Part shown: one piece after another, positions 17,837-27,245 of the stretch
Position numbering within the stretch: the stretch's first letter is position 1
Layout of the letters: each line of letters opens with the position of its first letter
Source of the DNA: JAHCHG01 sp041394845
GTDB taxonomy: Bacteria > Acidobacteriota > Blastocatellia > Pyrinomonadales > Pyrinomonadaceae
Reading direction: 5' to 3'
Length of the DNA: 64,000 nucleotides
NCBI GenBank assembly: GCA_041394845.1
Contig: JAWKHL010000001.1
Coordinates: forward strand, 1,364,001-1,428,000
The notes under the pieces: generated by a model
What the model saw: the letters and a program-made list of their open reading frames with translations, nothing else
Told to the model about the DNA's origin: nothing
Databases searched by the model: none
Program-made: the position numbers and the translations under genes

Positions 17837-20596
17837 TCAACCGAGAACAAAATGTAAGGTCGTATCGCCCAGTTTGATCTTATCCCCGTTGGTCAAAACA
17901 TGCGGTTTATTCGGAACCAACCGAAAAGCCTCGTTGACGACCGGCAAAAGCAGGGTTCCGTTTGAGGACCCGAGGTCCTCGACCAGATATTGGTTGCCTT
18001 CCCGCCAAATCCGGGCGTGTCGCCTGGAAATCTTGGTTTGCGGATCAAATTTTGAAAGATCCACTTCGGGAAAGATATTAGACATCGGATCGCGCCGCCC
18101 GACCAGATTATCATCTTTTTCAATTGTATAGGTCGGCGATTCGAGTTCGTTGGTTCCGAGGATCATCAATTTTGCCGTCATCGGAGCCGAAGCGTAGTTT
18201 TCGGCGTGAACCCCTTTTTGGGCGATCGGCTGTTTGGCGCCGCAAAAGGCGCAGAAAAGATCCGAGGCGACAATGCTTTGGCCGCAGAATCCGCAAAAAA
18301 CCTTTTCATCCGAAAGGGGAACCGCCTGCGGGGTTTCCCTGACTCCGTAGGTAACCTTGTTGGCTTTCAGATTTTCAAGATGCTCGTCAAGTTCCTGCCG
18401 CATCTTGGCGGCCGAACGGATCCGTTTTTCGGCGTTGTATTCAACAGACTGCATCAAAATCCTCTCGATCTGATCCGAAAGTTTGGGATTTATCTGCCGG
18501 GGCCGCGGGTTTTTCTGAAAATCAAAGATCAGCAAAGGATTGTTTTGCGGATCGGAACCGGTCAAAAGGTGAAACATGGTTGATCCGAGACTGTAAATGT
18601 CGGAACGGGGCTCGACCTTTCCGCTAAACAACTCCGGCGGAGCATAACCCATTGTTCCAACGGCCGTTACACCTTTCTCCTCTTTGTTGATCCAACGGGC
18701 GATGCCGAAATCGATCAACATGATCCGGCCGGTATTTCCGTCGATCATGATATTTGCGGGTTTCAGATCCCGATAAACGATCGGCGGTTGTCTTTTGTGC
18801 AGGTAATCCAAGACATCGGCAATCTGGGCTGCCCATTCAACAACCGTTTGTTCCTCGATCTGCCCGTTCGGGGCGGCCCTCAAACGGGAGGCCAGATCTC
18901 CGCCGTTGATGTATTTCATCACCAAATAAAAACGGCCTTCCTTTTCATCAAAAAAATAGTCGTAAATGGTCGGTATCGCCGGATGATCGAGCGAGGTTAA
19001 CAGAATGGATTCCCGTTGGAAATCATTAATGGCTTTTTCCTGCTGCGTTTCCTCAATATAGGATTGAACCATTTCCTTGACGGCCCGCAAGACCCCGCCG
19101 AGATTTTTGTCGCTGGCAAGATAAACCGCCCCCATTCCCCCGCCGCCGATCTTTCGGACGATCTCATACCGTCCGTTGAGAACGGTTCCCTCATCCAACG
19201 GCTTAAGTTTGGCCTTTTTACCATCGGTATCGCCCACGCCGATGTTGGGAGTTGTATAGGAACGCGATTCTCTGGCATCATCCGACTCGGGCTCTTTCGG
19301 TTCCTCGGGTTCGGTCTGAGCGGCCACGACCGGTTCAGCCTTTTCCGGTTGGGGCTGGGGCCGGGGTTCGATCGGAGGAACTTTTACTTCCGTTTCCTCG
19401 ACCGGTTCCTCGGTTTTTTCCTGATAATTTTCGATTATCCGAACCGAATCGAACTGCGAACCACCGGGGTCGGTTATCTCCGGTTCGAGTTCAATATCTG
19501 GTTTGGAAATGGAAGCCCCGAGATCATCATCTTCTTGGCGAAAAGGATTTTCAACCGGTTCCGGAGTAAAATCCGCACCGGTTTGCGAACCGGACTCGGG
19601 GGATATTTCCAGTGGGTCGGATGCGACCGGGTCGGGTTCAACCGCCTCGACGATTGAGGGCGTTTCCCCCGAAAACCGGGCGGGAGGACCTTGTTCTTCC
19701 GAAACTGTTTCCTCTTCCCCAACCGGTGAGGGTGAATCTTTTTCAAATTGAACCGGCGGACCATTTTCAACTTCTGAATCGCCCGTTACCGGCGGAATTT
19801 GATCGGAAAATTCAACCGGGGGTTGGGCTTCGGGATGAGCGCCTTCCGAAACCGGAGCCATTCCGATTTCGTTCCCGGAAACCTCACTTTCAATGGTTCC
19901 CGTCTCCTCCTTTTCAACTGCTTCGGTTTCCGGGGGTTCGCCGGTTTGCCCGGTTGGAAACGGTTGGGGACTCGGTTCGGCGGATGGTGAAAATTCCTGC
20001 CTTGGGGCTTCCGTCGATATCGGCTCGGTCGATTCAATAACATCCGAAGTTTCCGGTTTAAAACTCTCCGAAACCGGTTCGGATTGACCGGAGTGGCTTC
20101 GGGACACCTCCGGCGGTTGACTTTGTTCGGAAACCGCCCGGGAGACCGGTTCTTCAACTGCCGGCGGTTGTTCACTCAAACCGATTTCCGGAACGGTTTG
20201 TGGAACTTCCCCTTCAGAAATCTCGATTGAATCGGTTTTCATCTGAAGGTTTTCTTCCGTCCTCATCCGGGGATAATCGTCCGTTTTTCCACCGATTCCG
20301 GCATCATCGGAGGCAGAAACCTGGGGCGTGGGGACCGGAACGGCGCCGCCCGAATTCACGGCTTCGACCGATTCCGGTGGAGACACCGGCAAATTCGATT
20401 CGGCCGGGGCCTTTTCCGATTGATCGACCTCACCCAGCGTCTCAGCTACCTCGGATTGATCAATGGCAATGGTATTGGCCTGAGATTCCTCCACTTCCCC
20501 GCCGGAAACCTGAACGGGTTGGATCGAAATTCCGCAAAAGGGGCAAAATAAATCGATTTCTGCGACTTCTTCGCCGCATTCGTGACAAAAGGACAT
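17837..20596 (-). CDS. Zinc-ribbon, Ser/Thr protein kinase and FHA fusion
   Basis: 919 residues. The N terminus has a zinc ribbon (CHECGEEVAEIDLFCPFCG, residues 4-22). Residues 30-460 are a long Glu/Pro/Ser-rich low-complexity region, probably disordered. The kinase domain covers about 477-745: the glycine loop IGGGGMGAVYLA, catalytic VYRDLKPAN near 609, DFGIARW near 629, then the APE-like APPEL. A second zinc ribbon (FCGFCGQSIVASDLFCAFCG) lies near 762-788, and an FHA domain at about 822-919 (RRDPMSNIFPEVD, SRRHARI, DLGSSNGT). No transmembrane helix is visible, so it is likely soluble. Its own FHA domain may bind autophosphorylated sites. It follows a zinc-ribbon/FHA gene by 30 nt. Confidence 0.93.
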   Translation of the reverse strand: MSFCHECGEEVAEIDLFCPFCGISIQPVQVSGGEVEESQANTIAIDQSEVAETLGEVDQSEKAPAESNLPVSPPESVEAVNSGGAVPVPTPQVSASDDAGIGGKTDDYPRMRTEENLQMKTDSIEISEGEVPQTVPEIGLSEQPPAVEEPVSRAVSEQSQPPEVSRSHSGQSEPVSESFKPETSDVIESTEPISTEAPRQEFSPSAEPSPQPFPTGQTGEPPETEAVEKEETGTIESEVSGNEIGMAPVSEGAHPEAQPPVEFSDQIPPVTGDSEVENGPPVQFEKDSPSPVGEEETVSEEQGPPARFSGETPSIVEAVEPDPVASDPLEISPESGSQTGADFTPEPVENPFRQEDDDLGASISKPDIELEPEITDPGGSQFDSVRIIENYQEKTEEPVEETEVKVPPIEPRPQPQPEKAEPVVAAQTEPEEPKEPESDDARESRSYTTPNIGVGDTDGKKAKLKPLDEGTVLNGRYEIVRKIGGGGMGAVYLASDKNLGGVLRAVKEMVQSYIEETQQEKAINDFQRESILLTSLDHPAIPTIYDYFFDEKEGRFYLVMKYINGGDLASRLRAAPNGQIEEQTVVEWAAQIADVLDYLHKRQPPIVYRDLKPANIMIDGNTGRIMLIDFGIARWINKEEKGVTAVGTMGYAPPELFSGKVEPRSDIYSLGSTMFHLLTGSDPQNNPLLIFDFQKNPRPRQINPKLSDQIERILMQSVEYNAEKRIRSAAKMRQELDEHLENLKANKVTYGVRETPQAVPLSDEKVFCGFCGQSIVASDLFCAFCGAKQPIAQKGVHAENYASAPMTAKLMILGTNELESPTYTIEKDDNLVGRRDPMSNIFPEVDLSKFDPQTKISRRHARIWREGNQYLVEDLGSSNGTLLLPVVNEAFRLVPNKPHVLTNGDKIKLGDTTLHFVLG

Positions 20597-20626
20597 TTTT
20601 TTAGTTTTCCAAATTAGTGGTTAAGT

Positions 20627-21214
20627 TTAATTAGTGATATTGAACCTGAGAAATGTCTTCCCGACAATTATCTCATCTCCGTCATTCAAAAGATGCGAAT
20701 TGCCCGGAATCAAACGCTTTCCCCGATTTATATAAGTACCATTGGTCGACCCCAAATCCTCGATCAGATATTTTTCATTTAAATGTATTATCCGGGCGTG
20801 CCGCCGGGAAACCTTGGCCTCATTATCGTAAGCGTCCAGATCGACATCCGGGAAAATACCGTTATCCGCATCCCATCTCCCGATATAAGACTCATCCGTC
20901 GCCAGGGTGAATTCCGTTCCGACCGCCTCTCCCCGTTCGATAATCAACACGGCATGCCCCCCTTTGGCATTGGGCCGGGCATTTTGTTCGGATTCAATCT
21001 CTCCCCCCTTGAAATCCTCCCCCATCGGCGGCAGTCCGACCGAGGTTATATTGGCTGATTGATAAAGAGGAGTTTCGGAAATTTGCGTTTGGTAATTTTG
21101 CGGCCCGTTATTGGTTTTTTCCCGGTTAAGGCTTTTGTTCAAATTGGCTCCGCATTCATCACAATACTGTGAATTATCGAGATTTTCCGTTCCGCAAATT
21201 TGGCATTTAGTCAT
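20627..21214 (-). CDS. Zinc-ribbon FHA-domain protein
   Basis: 195 residues from the ATG at 21214; a TTG three codons upstream is less likely. The N terminus carries a zinc ribbon (CQICGTENLDNSQYCDECG), then a short linker and an FHA domain at about 95-195 with IGRWDADNGIFPDVD, VSRRHARI and DLGSTNGTYINRG. FHA domains bind phosphothreonine. It is first in the minus-strand block, just before the kinase-FHA fusion, whose FHA domain it resembles, so the kinase or its targets are plausible ligands (inference). A promoter should lie in the 287-nt spacer shared with the divergent export operon; I could not define it. Confidence 0.88.
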   Translation of the reverse strand: MTKCQICGTENLDNSQYCDECGANLNKSLNREKTNNGPQNYQTQISETPLYQSANITSVGLPPMGEDFKGGEIESEQNARPNAKGGHAVLIIERGEAVGTEFTLATDESYIGRWDADNGIFPDVDLDAYDNEAKVSRRHARIIHLNEKYLIEDLGSTNGTYINRGKRLIPGNSHLLNDGDEIIVGKTFLRFNITN

Positions 21215-21501
21215 CTTTTTCAACCTACGATATTATTTAAGTAACTTATGATTCCAGCATAACATTTTAACCTGTAAATCTTTGTTCGTAAATCGTAAAT
21301 CTTAGGCAATCATTCGTCAATATCTAATGTGCCCCCCAAAATATATGATTTTTGGTTTGTTTTTCAAAACCAATTACTGATACATTTTTTTGAAACTAAT
21401 TCGAATTTTCACACGTAGTTAAGACTTGACGAATTCGGTCAAAAATTTTTGCTTAAAGATTTATAAACTAAACAAATAAAAAGCTTAAGAGGAAAAGAAA
21501 C

Positions 21502-23085
21502 ATGGCAGTCAGCCGTAAAGGAAAATTTATTATTGGCGGATCCGCAATCGTTTTATTGTTAATTATTATCATTGCCGCCGTTTTTGCAACCCGGAAGGAT
21601 GTCCCGGAGGTAACGGTTGTAAAATTGGAAACCCGGAAGGAACTTCGGTCAAACGTTACCGCTTCAGGAGAGGTCCGGCCAATTCAATTCATAAATCTGA
21701 CAAGTGAAGTTCAGGGACGAATCGAGGATATTTACGTCAAAGAGGGCGATGTGGTGGATGCCGGAACGCCTTTGGTCAAACTCGATCCGACCCAACTCCA
21801 ATCAAGCACGGATGCCCAATTGGCCGCTCTTCAGGCCGCTCAAAGCGACGCCCAAGCAAATCAAACCCAAATCACAGCGGCCCAGAATCAACTTTCTCAG
21901 GCCCAACAGGGGCTAAATGCATCGCAGGCTCAGGTTGATACAGCGCTTCAACAAGTTGCCTCGGCCCGCCAACAGGTGGTGGCCGCTCAAACCGATGTTG
22001 ACCGGGAACAGGTCAATCTGAACGTCGCCCGCCGGGAGTTGAAACGCAATGAGGAATTGTTGGAAAGCGGTGTTATCTCAAGATTGGAATACGATCAGAA
22101 AAACGACGCCGTTCTGACCGCCGAAGTTGCCCTGCGCAACGCCCAAGCGCGACTTAAAGCCCAGCAACTGGCCGTCAACGAGGCCGAGGCCCGAGTCAAG
22201 GAAGCCCGCGCCAGAGCAAATCAACAACAGGTTTCGGTCAAAGACGCACGGAGAGGAGTTGAAACCGCCAGCCTGAGCGCTCAGGCCAGTATGGAACGGA
22301 CCCGCCAGCAAGCCGCCGTTCTGCGGGGGCAACGGACCCAGCGGGATAAAACATTGCAGGTGGCGCCGATCAACGGGGTCATCGCCGATATTCCCTCCAA
22401 AGTCGGAACTTTTGCGGTTGCCGGGCTTTCGACCACACCGCTTTTGACCATCGCCGATATGTCCACCGTCAACGTCGAAGTCAAGGTCGATGAAACCGAA
22501 ATTGATAAGGTTGCCGTTGGTCAATCGGTCAAGGTCAAGGTCGATGCTTTGGGTGATGATGAGATCCAGGGCGAGGTAACGCAAAAAACACCTTTGGCGG
22601 TCGGCAAATCCCAAACCACGGGAGGTCTTTCGACCAACATCAACGTTCAGGAAGCGAAAGAGTTCCGGGTCGTCATCAAACTAACCGATATGAGCGAGGA
22701 AATTCGCGGTTCACTTCGGCCGGGTATGAGCGCGACCGCCGTTATCAACACAAAAACCGCCGAAAACGTGATCGCCGTTCCCCTCCAGGCGGTGGTTGAA
22801 AAGAAACCCGAGGCCAGTCCATCTCCGGGCGGGGAAGCAAACGCCGCTCCGGAACCCGCCGACAAACCCAAACCCGTCAAAGGCGTTTTCGTTCTGGACG
22901 GAAACAAAGCCAAATTTGTCGAAGTTGAAACCGGCATCACGGGGGAATCCGATATTCAGATAACTTCCGGCCTTTCCGAAGGTCAGGAGGTAATTACCGG
23001 CCCCAGCCGGATCCTGAACACGCTGAAGGATGGAACCATTGTCAGAAAACAGATCAAGAAGGAGGGTGGAAGTTCACCGTCCTAA
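21502..23085 (+). CDS. Periplasmic adaptor (membrane fusion protein, MacA/HlyD-like)
   Basis: 527 residues. One N-terminal transmembrane helix (about 10-30) is followed by a lipoyl-like half (EVRPIQFINLTSEVQGRIEDIYVKEGDVVDAGTPLVKLDP), a long Gln/Ala-rich coiled-coil hairpin (about 95-280), the second lipoyl half, and a beta-barrel domain. The C-terminal region has a Pro/Ala-rich insertion (KKPEASPSPGGEANAAPEPADKP). The coiled coil is longer than usual for MacA. It joins an inner-membrane ABC exporter to the outer membrane. It starts the export operon: the ATPase gene follows by 38 nt. The ATG at 21502 is preceded by AAGAGGAAAAG. No outer-membrane TolC gene is visible here. Confidence 0.9.
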   Translation: MAVSRKGKFIIGGSAIVLLLIIIIAAVFATRKDVPEVTVVKLETRKELRSNVTASGEVRPIQFINLTSEVQGRIEDIYVKEGDVVDAGTPLVKLDPTQLQSSTDAQLAALQAAQSDAQANQTQITAAQNQLSQAQQGLNASQAQVDTALQQVASARQQVVAAQTDVDREQVNLNVARRELKRNEELLESGVISRLEYDQKNDAVLTAEVALRNAQARLKAQQLAVNEAEARVKEARARANQQQVSVKDARRGVETASLSAQASMERTRQQAAVLRGQRTQRDKTLQVAPINGVIADIPSKVGTFAVAGLSTTPLLTIADMSTVNVEVKVDETEIDKVAVGQSVKVKVDALGDDEIQGEVTQKTPLAVGKSQTTGGLSTNINVQEAKEFRVVIKLTDMSEEIRGSLRPGMSATAVINTKTAENVIAVPLQAVVEKKPEASPSPGGEANAAPEPADKPKPVKGVFVLDGNKAKFVEVETGITGESDIQITSGLSEGQEVITGPSRILNTLKDGTIVRKQIKKEGGSSPS

Positions 23086-23123
23086 GCTCAGGCTTTTTTT
23101 CAGGCGGTTTTATCCAAAATTTT

Positions 23124-23861
23124 ATGGAAAACAACCAAAACATGGAATTTAAAGGAAGCGTGACCGATCCGGTTCCTCAGGCTCTTATTTCGATGCGGAA
23201 CATCTGGAAGACATATCAGATGGGAAACGAGGAACTTCACGCTTTACAGGGAGTGACTTTCGAAGTCCAGAAAGGCGAATATGTTGCGATAATCGGCCCT
23301 TCGGGTTCGGGAAAATCGACTTTGATGAACCTGATCGGGTGTCTTGATACGCCCTCCAAAGGCCAATATTGGATCAACGGCAAACTGGTTTCGGCCATGA
23401 CCGACGATCAACTGGCCCAGATCCGGAACAAGGAAATCGGGTTTGTTTTCCAGACATTTAACCTTTTGGCCCGGGCCACCGCCCTTCACAACGTCGAGTT
23501 GCCTTTGATCTACGCCGGCCTCCGGGCGGGCGAAAGACACGATAAGGCCACGGCCGCCTTGAGTTCGGTGGAACTCGGCGACCGGGTTTTACATAAACCC
23601 AACGAACTTTCCGGCGGTCAGCGCCAACGGGTGGCGATCGCCCGGGCGTTGGTAAATCATCCGTCGATCCTGCTGGCCGATGAACCCACCGGGGCGCTCG
23701 ACACCTCCACCAGCTATGAAATCATGACCCTCTTCGAAAAACTGCACGAGGAAGGCAATACCATCATTCTGGTAACCCACGAACACGATATTGCCGAAAG
23801 AGCCCATCGGATCATCACCATCAGAGACGGAGAGATCGAAAGCGACGAGCGGACCAAATGA
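23124..23861 (+). CDS. ABC transporter ATPase (MacB/LolD type)
   Basis: 245 residues with the full ABC signature: Walker A GPSGSGKST, Q-loop (FVFQTFNLLARATALHNVELPL), signature LSGGQRQRVAIARAL, Walker B ILLADEPTGALD, and the His switch ILVTHEHD. The 20-odd residues before the domain are not conserved. The LolD/MacB subclass powers mechanotransmission by FtsX-fold permeases rather than transport through the membrane. It is the only ATPase among four permease genes downstream and probably serves several of them. The next gene overlaps its stop by 4 nt (ATGA). Confidence 0.95.
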   Translation: MENNQNMEFKGSVTDPVPQALISMRNIWKTYQMGNEELHALQGVTFEVQKGEYVAIIGPSGSGKSTLMNLIGCLDTPSKGQYWINGKLVSAMTDDQLAQIRNKEIGFVFQTFNLLARATALHNVELPLIYAGLRAGERHDKATAALSSVELGDRVLHKPNELSGGQRQRVAIARALVNHPSILLADEPTGALDTSTSYEIMTLFEKLHEEGNTIILVTHEHDIAERAHRIITIRDGEIESDERTK

Positions 23862-24574
23862 TCGAAAACCTTCCGGGTTATATTTCAATAACTTTTATTC
23901 TGACCACTTTCCTCACCATTGGTTTTTTGATTCACGCCGTCCGGAAAACCGTCCTGCAAACCACTCCCGCCAAAATCCTGATCACCATAATTCCCTTCTG
24001 GCTTTTTTTTACGGCCACAATGGCGCTCGGAGGGTTTTACGCTTTTACCGGATCGGCGCCTCCGAGGGTGTTTTTGTTCGGGGCTTTTCCGGCTTTTCTG
24101 GTTATTGTTTTCTTTTTCATTTTCTTCCGGAAAAATTTTGTTGATCGACTGCCGCTTAGAACATTGACGCTTTTGTCGGTAATTCGGATTCCGGTCGAAA
24201 TCGTTCTGCTTTGGCTGTTTCAACAAGGTGCGATTTCCCGTTTGATGACCTTTGAGGGATTCAATTTTGACATCCTGTCGGGTCTTTCGGCCCCTTTAAT
24301 TTATTGGCTTGCCTTTCGGGAAAATAAAATCAACCGGCCACTTCTAATCGGCTGGAACATCGGCGCTTTGATCCTACTTATTATTATCGTTTCGATCGCC
24401 GCCGTCGCACTTCCCTCTCCGATGCAACAAATCGCTTTTGATCAACCCAACCGGGCCGTCATGTATTTTCCCTACATCTGGCTCCCGGCCATCGTGGTCC
24501 CGATCGTTTTATTTTCACATTTGGTCAGTTTGAAACAACTGCTTTTTTCCCGTTCATCTTCTGAAACCGGTTAA
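23858..24574 (+). CDS. Multi-pass membrane protein of the export operon, unknown function
   Basis: 238 residues with about six to seven hydrophobic segments spread over the whole length and few charged residues. I recognise no family. The start codon overlaps the stop of the ATPase gene (ATGA), which implies translational coupling. The next permease gene begins 24 nt after its stop. Position suggests an accessory membrane component of the MacAB-like system. The sequence does not show the MacB periplasmic domain or the FtsX motif, so it is not a fifth permease. Confidence 0.6.
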   Translation: MIENLPGYISITFILTTFLTIGFLIHAVRKTVLQTTPAKILITIIPFWLFFTATMALGGFYAFTGSAPPRVFLFGAFPAFLVIVFFFIFFRKNFVDRLPLRTLTLLSVIRIPVEIVLLWLFQQGAISRLMTFEGFNFDILSGLSAPLIYWLAFRENKINRPLLIGWNIGALILLIIIVSIAAVALPSPMQQIAFDQPNRAVMYFPYIWLPAIVVPIVLFSHLVSLKQLLFSRSSSETG

Positions 24575-24598
24575 TCGCCGCCCCCGTATCAATAAGAT

Positions 24599-25852
24599 AT
24601 GGCAATCGGTTCGACAATCCTTCTCCTCAAAGAATCCTTTTGGCAGGCAATTAGAAGTCTGCGAAGCAATAAATTGCGAACCTTTTTAACCCTTTTGGGA
24701 ATAATCGTCGGCGTCACAGCGGTGATCGCCGTTATGACGATCATTAACGGTCTGGATCAAACCGTAGCCAGCACTTTTTCGGCTCAGGGTTCGACCGTTT
24801 TCAGCGTTTCCAAAAGGCCTCTGGTCATCACTTCACGGGAGGATTTCATCAAATTCAACAAAAGAAAGGACGTTACCAAAGAAGACGCCGACGCCATCGC
24901 CCGCCTTTGCAAACTCTGCTGGCGGATCGGGACCGCCATCAACGGCAACGGTCTGGTCAAATTTCGGGACAACCGTTCGGATAATGTGGCGGTCCGGGGT
25001 CTAACCATTTCGATGTTCCAGATCGAAAACGTCACCATTCAATCCGGTCGAATCTGGACCAAAGAGGAGGGCGAAGCCGGCAAAAATGTGGCGGTGATCG
25101 GAACCGATCTTCTTGAAAACCTGTTTGACAACCGAACGGCCGATGATGTTTTGGGTGAAGAAATAAGGGTTGACGGCATTCCTTACAGAGTTCTGGGAGT
25201 GGCCGCCCCTTTTGGCAAGGTTCTCGGATTTTCCCGGGACAATTTCGTTTACCTGCCATTTCAAACGGGTCAAAGACTGTTCGGGGCCAAGGACTCGATC
25301 ACGGTTCACATACAGGTTCGGGATTCCGCCGAATTCGAAACCGCCAAAGACGAGGTCAGAACAATAATGCGCAACCGTCGGGGGAAGACTTTTTCCGATC
25401 AGGATGACGGTTTCGCCGTGGAATCACAGGACGCGTTCATCGGAATTTATCAAAACGCCACCTCGGGGATTTATTTTGCCACTTTCGGAGTGGCGGTCAT
25501 TTCCCTTGTGGTCGGGGGCATCGTCGTAATGAATATAATGCTGGTTTCGGTTACCGAAAGGACAAAGGAGATCGGCCTCAGAAAAGCGGTCGGAGCCAGA
25601 CGAAATGACATCCTGCAACAATTTTTGATCGAATCGGTAACGGTAACGATTTTCGGCGGGGCGATCGGAGTTTTGACCGGTTACGGTTTGGCTTATTTGT
25701 TGGCCACACTGATGGGATTCCCTCTGATAATCAATTTTCAATCGGCCATTTTGGGAGTAACTGTTTCCTTTGTGGTAGGTTTGATCAGCGGGATCTATCC
25801 GGCCTTTCGGGCCTCCAAACTCAACCCGATCGAGGCGATGAGAAACGAGTGA
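24599..25852 (+). CDS. MacB-type ABC transporter permease (paralogue 1)
   Basis: 417 residues with the MacB/FtsX layout: an N-terminal transmembrane helix after AIRSLRSNKLRTFLTLLGIIVGV, a large periplasmic core domain (about 50-280), then three C-terminal helices. The FtsX motif MLVSVTERTKEIGLRKAVGARRNDIL follows the second helix, and the end is GIYPAFRASKLNPIEAMR. Members form dimers that extrude substrates such as peptides or lipids with the adaptor and TolC. It shares a 38-bp stretch identical at DNA level with the next permease gene (25538-25575 and 26828-26865). Confidence 0.93.
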   Translation: MAIGSTILLLKESFWQAIRSLRSNKLRTFLTLLGIIVGVTAVIAVMTIINGLDQTVASTFSAQGSTVFSVSKRPLVITSREDFIKFNKRKDVTKEDADAIARLCKLCWRIGTAINGNGLVKFRDNRSDNVAVRGLTISMFQIENVTIQSGRIWTKEEGEAGKNVAVIGTDLLENLFDNRTADDVLGEEIRVDGIPYRVLGVAAPFGKVLGFSRDNFVYLPFQTGQRLFGAKDSITVHIQVRDSAEFETAKDEVRTIMRNRRGKTFSDQDDGFAVESQDAFIGIYQNATSGIYFATFGVAVISLVVGGIVVMNIMLVSVTERTKEIGLRKAVGARRNDILQQFLIESVTVTIFGGAIGVLTGYGLAYLLATLMGFPLIINFQSAILGVTVSFVVGLISGIYPAFRASKLNPIEAMRNE

Positions 25853-25897
25853 TTTTTTTATTTTTGGCAATTGGGATAAAAAACTTCTTTTTGAAAA

Positions 25898-27142
25898 ATG
25901 AGATTTGAAGATCTGAAAGAATCAACCTTGATGGCGCTGGACACCCTCCGGGCCAACAAACTCCGGTCGAGTTTGACGATCCTCGGAGTTTCGGTCGGGG
26001 TCTTAACGGTTCTTTCCATGGTTTCGATCATTCAGGGACTCAACAAAACCTTCGCCGAACAGATCGAATCTTTGGGGTCGAACACGATCTTTGTCTCAAA
26101 ATTCGAACCGAGTTTCGGACGCCCGCCCAAACAGGAGGAACTCCACCGCAAGGAACTGACGATCCAGGACGCCGATGCCATCCGTCAGGGATCTAACGCC
26201 ATCGCCGAGGTTGCCCCCTTTCAAAGAAAAATTGCCGAAACGGTTCGTTACAAGGAAGCCCAGACCGATACGCCGCTTCTTTTCGGGGTGACACCGGAAT
26301 ATAATTTCACCATGTCCCAATTTGTCGATGAAGGCCGATTTGTCTCCGAAATCGACATCAGCGAACGGCGCAATGTCGCCATTCTCGGCCGGGATGTGGT
26401 CAAGGCCTTATTCAAGGATTACGAGGAACCGATCGGAAAGGACATAAAAATTCAGGGACGGGATTTTCACGTTGTCGGAGTGATGGAAGATCTGGGATCA
26501 TTCTTCGGTCAATCGCGCGACAATTCGGTGTTCATTCCCCTGACCACGATGCAGAAATATTATCCGGAAATCGTTCCGCCCCAAATGGTGTTTGTCATCA
26601 TCATCCGCCCGAAAAGCCGGGCCGATGTAAAACAGGCGATGGATGATGTTCGCGACATTCTGCGCCGTCAGAGACAGGTTCCTTTCGGCCAACCGGATAA
26701 TTTCGGAATCTCCTCCCAGGACGCGCTTTTGGACATTTACAATCAATTGACCGGTGCCACTTATCTGGTTTTGACCGCCATATCGGCCGTCGCTCTGATG
26801 ATCGGTGGGATCGGGGTGATGAACATCATGCTGGTTTCGGTTACCGAAAGGACAAAGGAGATCGGAATCCGGAAGGCGGTCGGGGCGACGGCCTTTAACA
26901 TTCTTTCGCAGTTTTTGATCGAAGCGGTCATCCTGACGGCGATCGGCGGATTGATCGGTCTCTTTATCGGCGAAGGGCTCAGCTATTTGATCAACAGCTT
27001 TTCGCCTCTGCCCGCCTACATCCCGGTTTGGGCGGTTTTCATGGGCCTGATCGTTTCGGCCGGGATCGGGATTATTTTCGGGCTTTACCCGGCCTGGAAA
27101 GCATCGAATTTAAACCCAATCGATGCTTTAAGATACGAGTAA
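25898..27142 (+). CDS. MacB-type ABC transporter permease (paralogue 2)
   Basis: 414 residues, the same four-helix plan: N-terminal ALDTLRANKLRSSLTILGVSVGV, periplasmic MacB_PCD domain (about 50-275), FtsX motif MLVSVTERTKEIGIRKAVGATAFNIL, and the end LYPAWKASNLNPIDALRYE. The different periplasmic sequence compared with paralogue 1 suggests partner or substrate differences. It begins 45 nt behind paralogue 1. The gap to paralogue 3 is larger (103 nt) and contains a TATAAT-like element, so a second promoter there is possible. Confidence 0.93.
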   Translation: MRFEDLKESTLMALDTLRANKLRSSLTILGVSVGVLTVLSMVSIIQGLNKTFAEQIESLGSNTIFVSKFEPSFGRPPKQEELHRKELTIQDADAIRQGSNAIAEVAPFQRKIAETVRYKEAQTDTPLLFGVTPEYNFTMSQFVDEGRFVSEIDISERRNVAILGRDVVKALFKDYEEPIGKDIKIQGRDFHVVGVMEDLGSFFGQSRDNSVFIPLTTMQKYYPEIVPPQMVFVIIIRPKSRADVKQAMDDVRDILRRQRQVPFGQPDNFGISSQDALLDIYNQLTGATYLVLTAISAVALMIGGIGVMNIMLVSVTERTKEIGIRKAVGATAFNILSQFLIEAVILTAIGGLIGLFIGEGLSYLINSFSPLPAYIPVWAVFMGLIVSAGIGIIFGLYPAWKASNLNPIDALRYE

Positions 27143-27194
27143 ATTCTTTACAAAATTTTACATAAAAACGTAACCTTGTTGAATAAACTGCGTA

Positions 27195-27200
27195 TATAAT
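27195..27200 (+). promoter_or_regulatory. Possible -10 element (TATAAT) before permease 3
   Basis: TATAAT lies 46 nt before the ATG of the third permease gene, in the only gap of more than 50 nt among the permeases. No well-spaced -35 hexamer is seen, so this is a weak call. Confidence 0.25.
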
Positions 27201-27245
27201 GGAAAATATCCTCTCGAATCAAAATCCCCTGATAAGGAATTTTTT

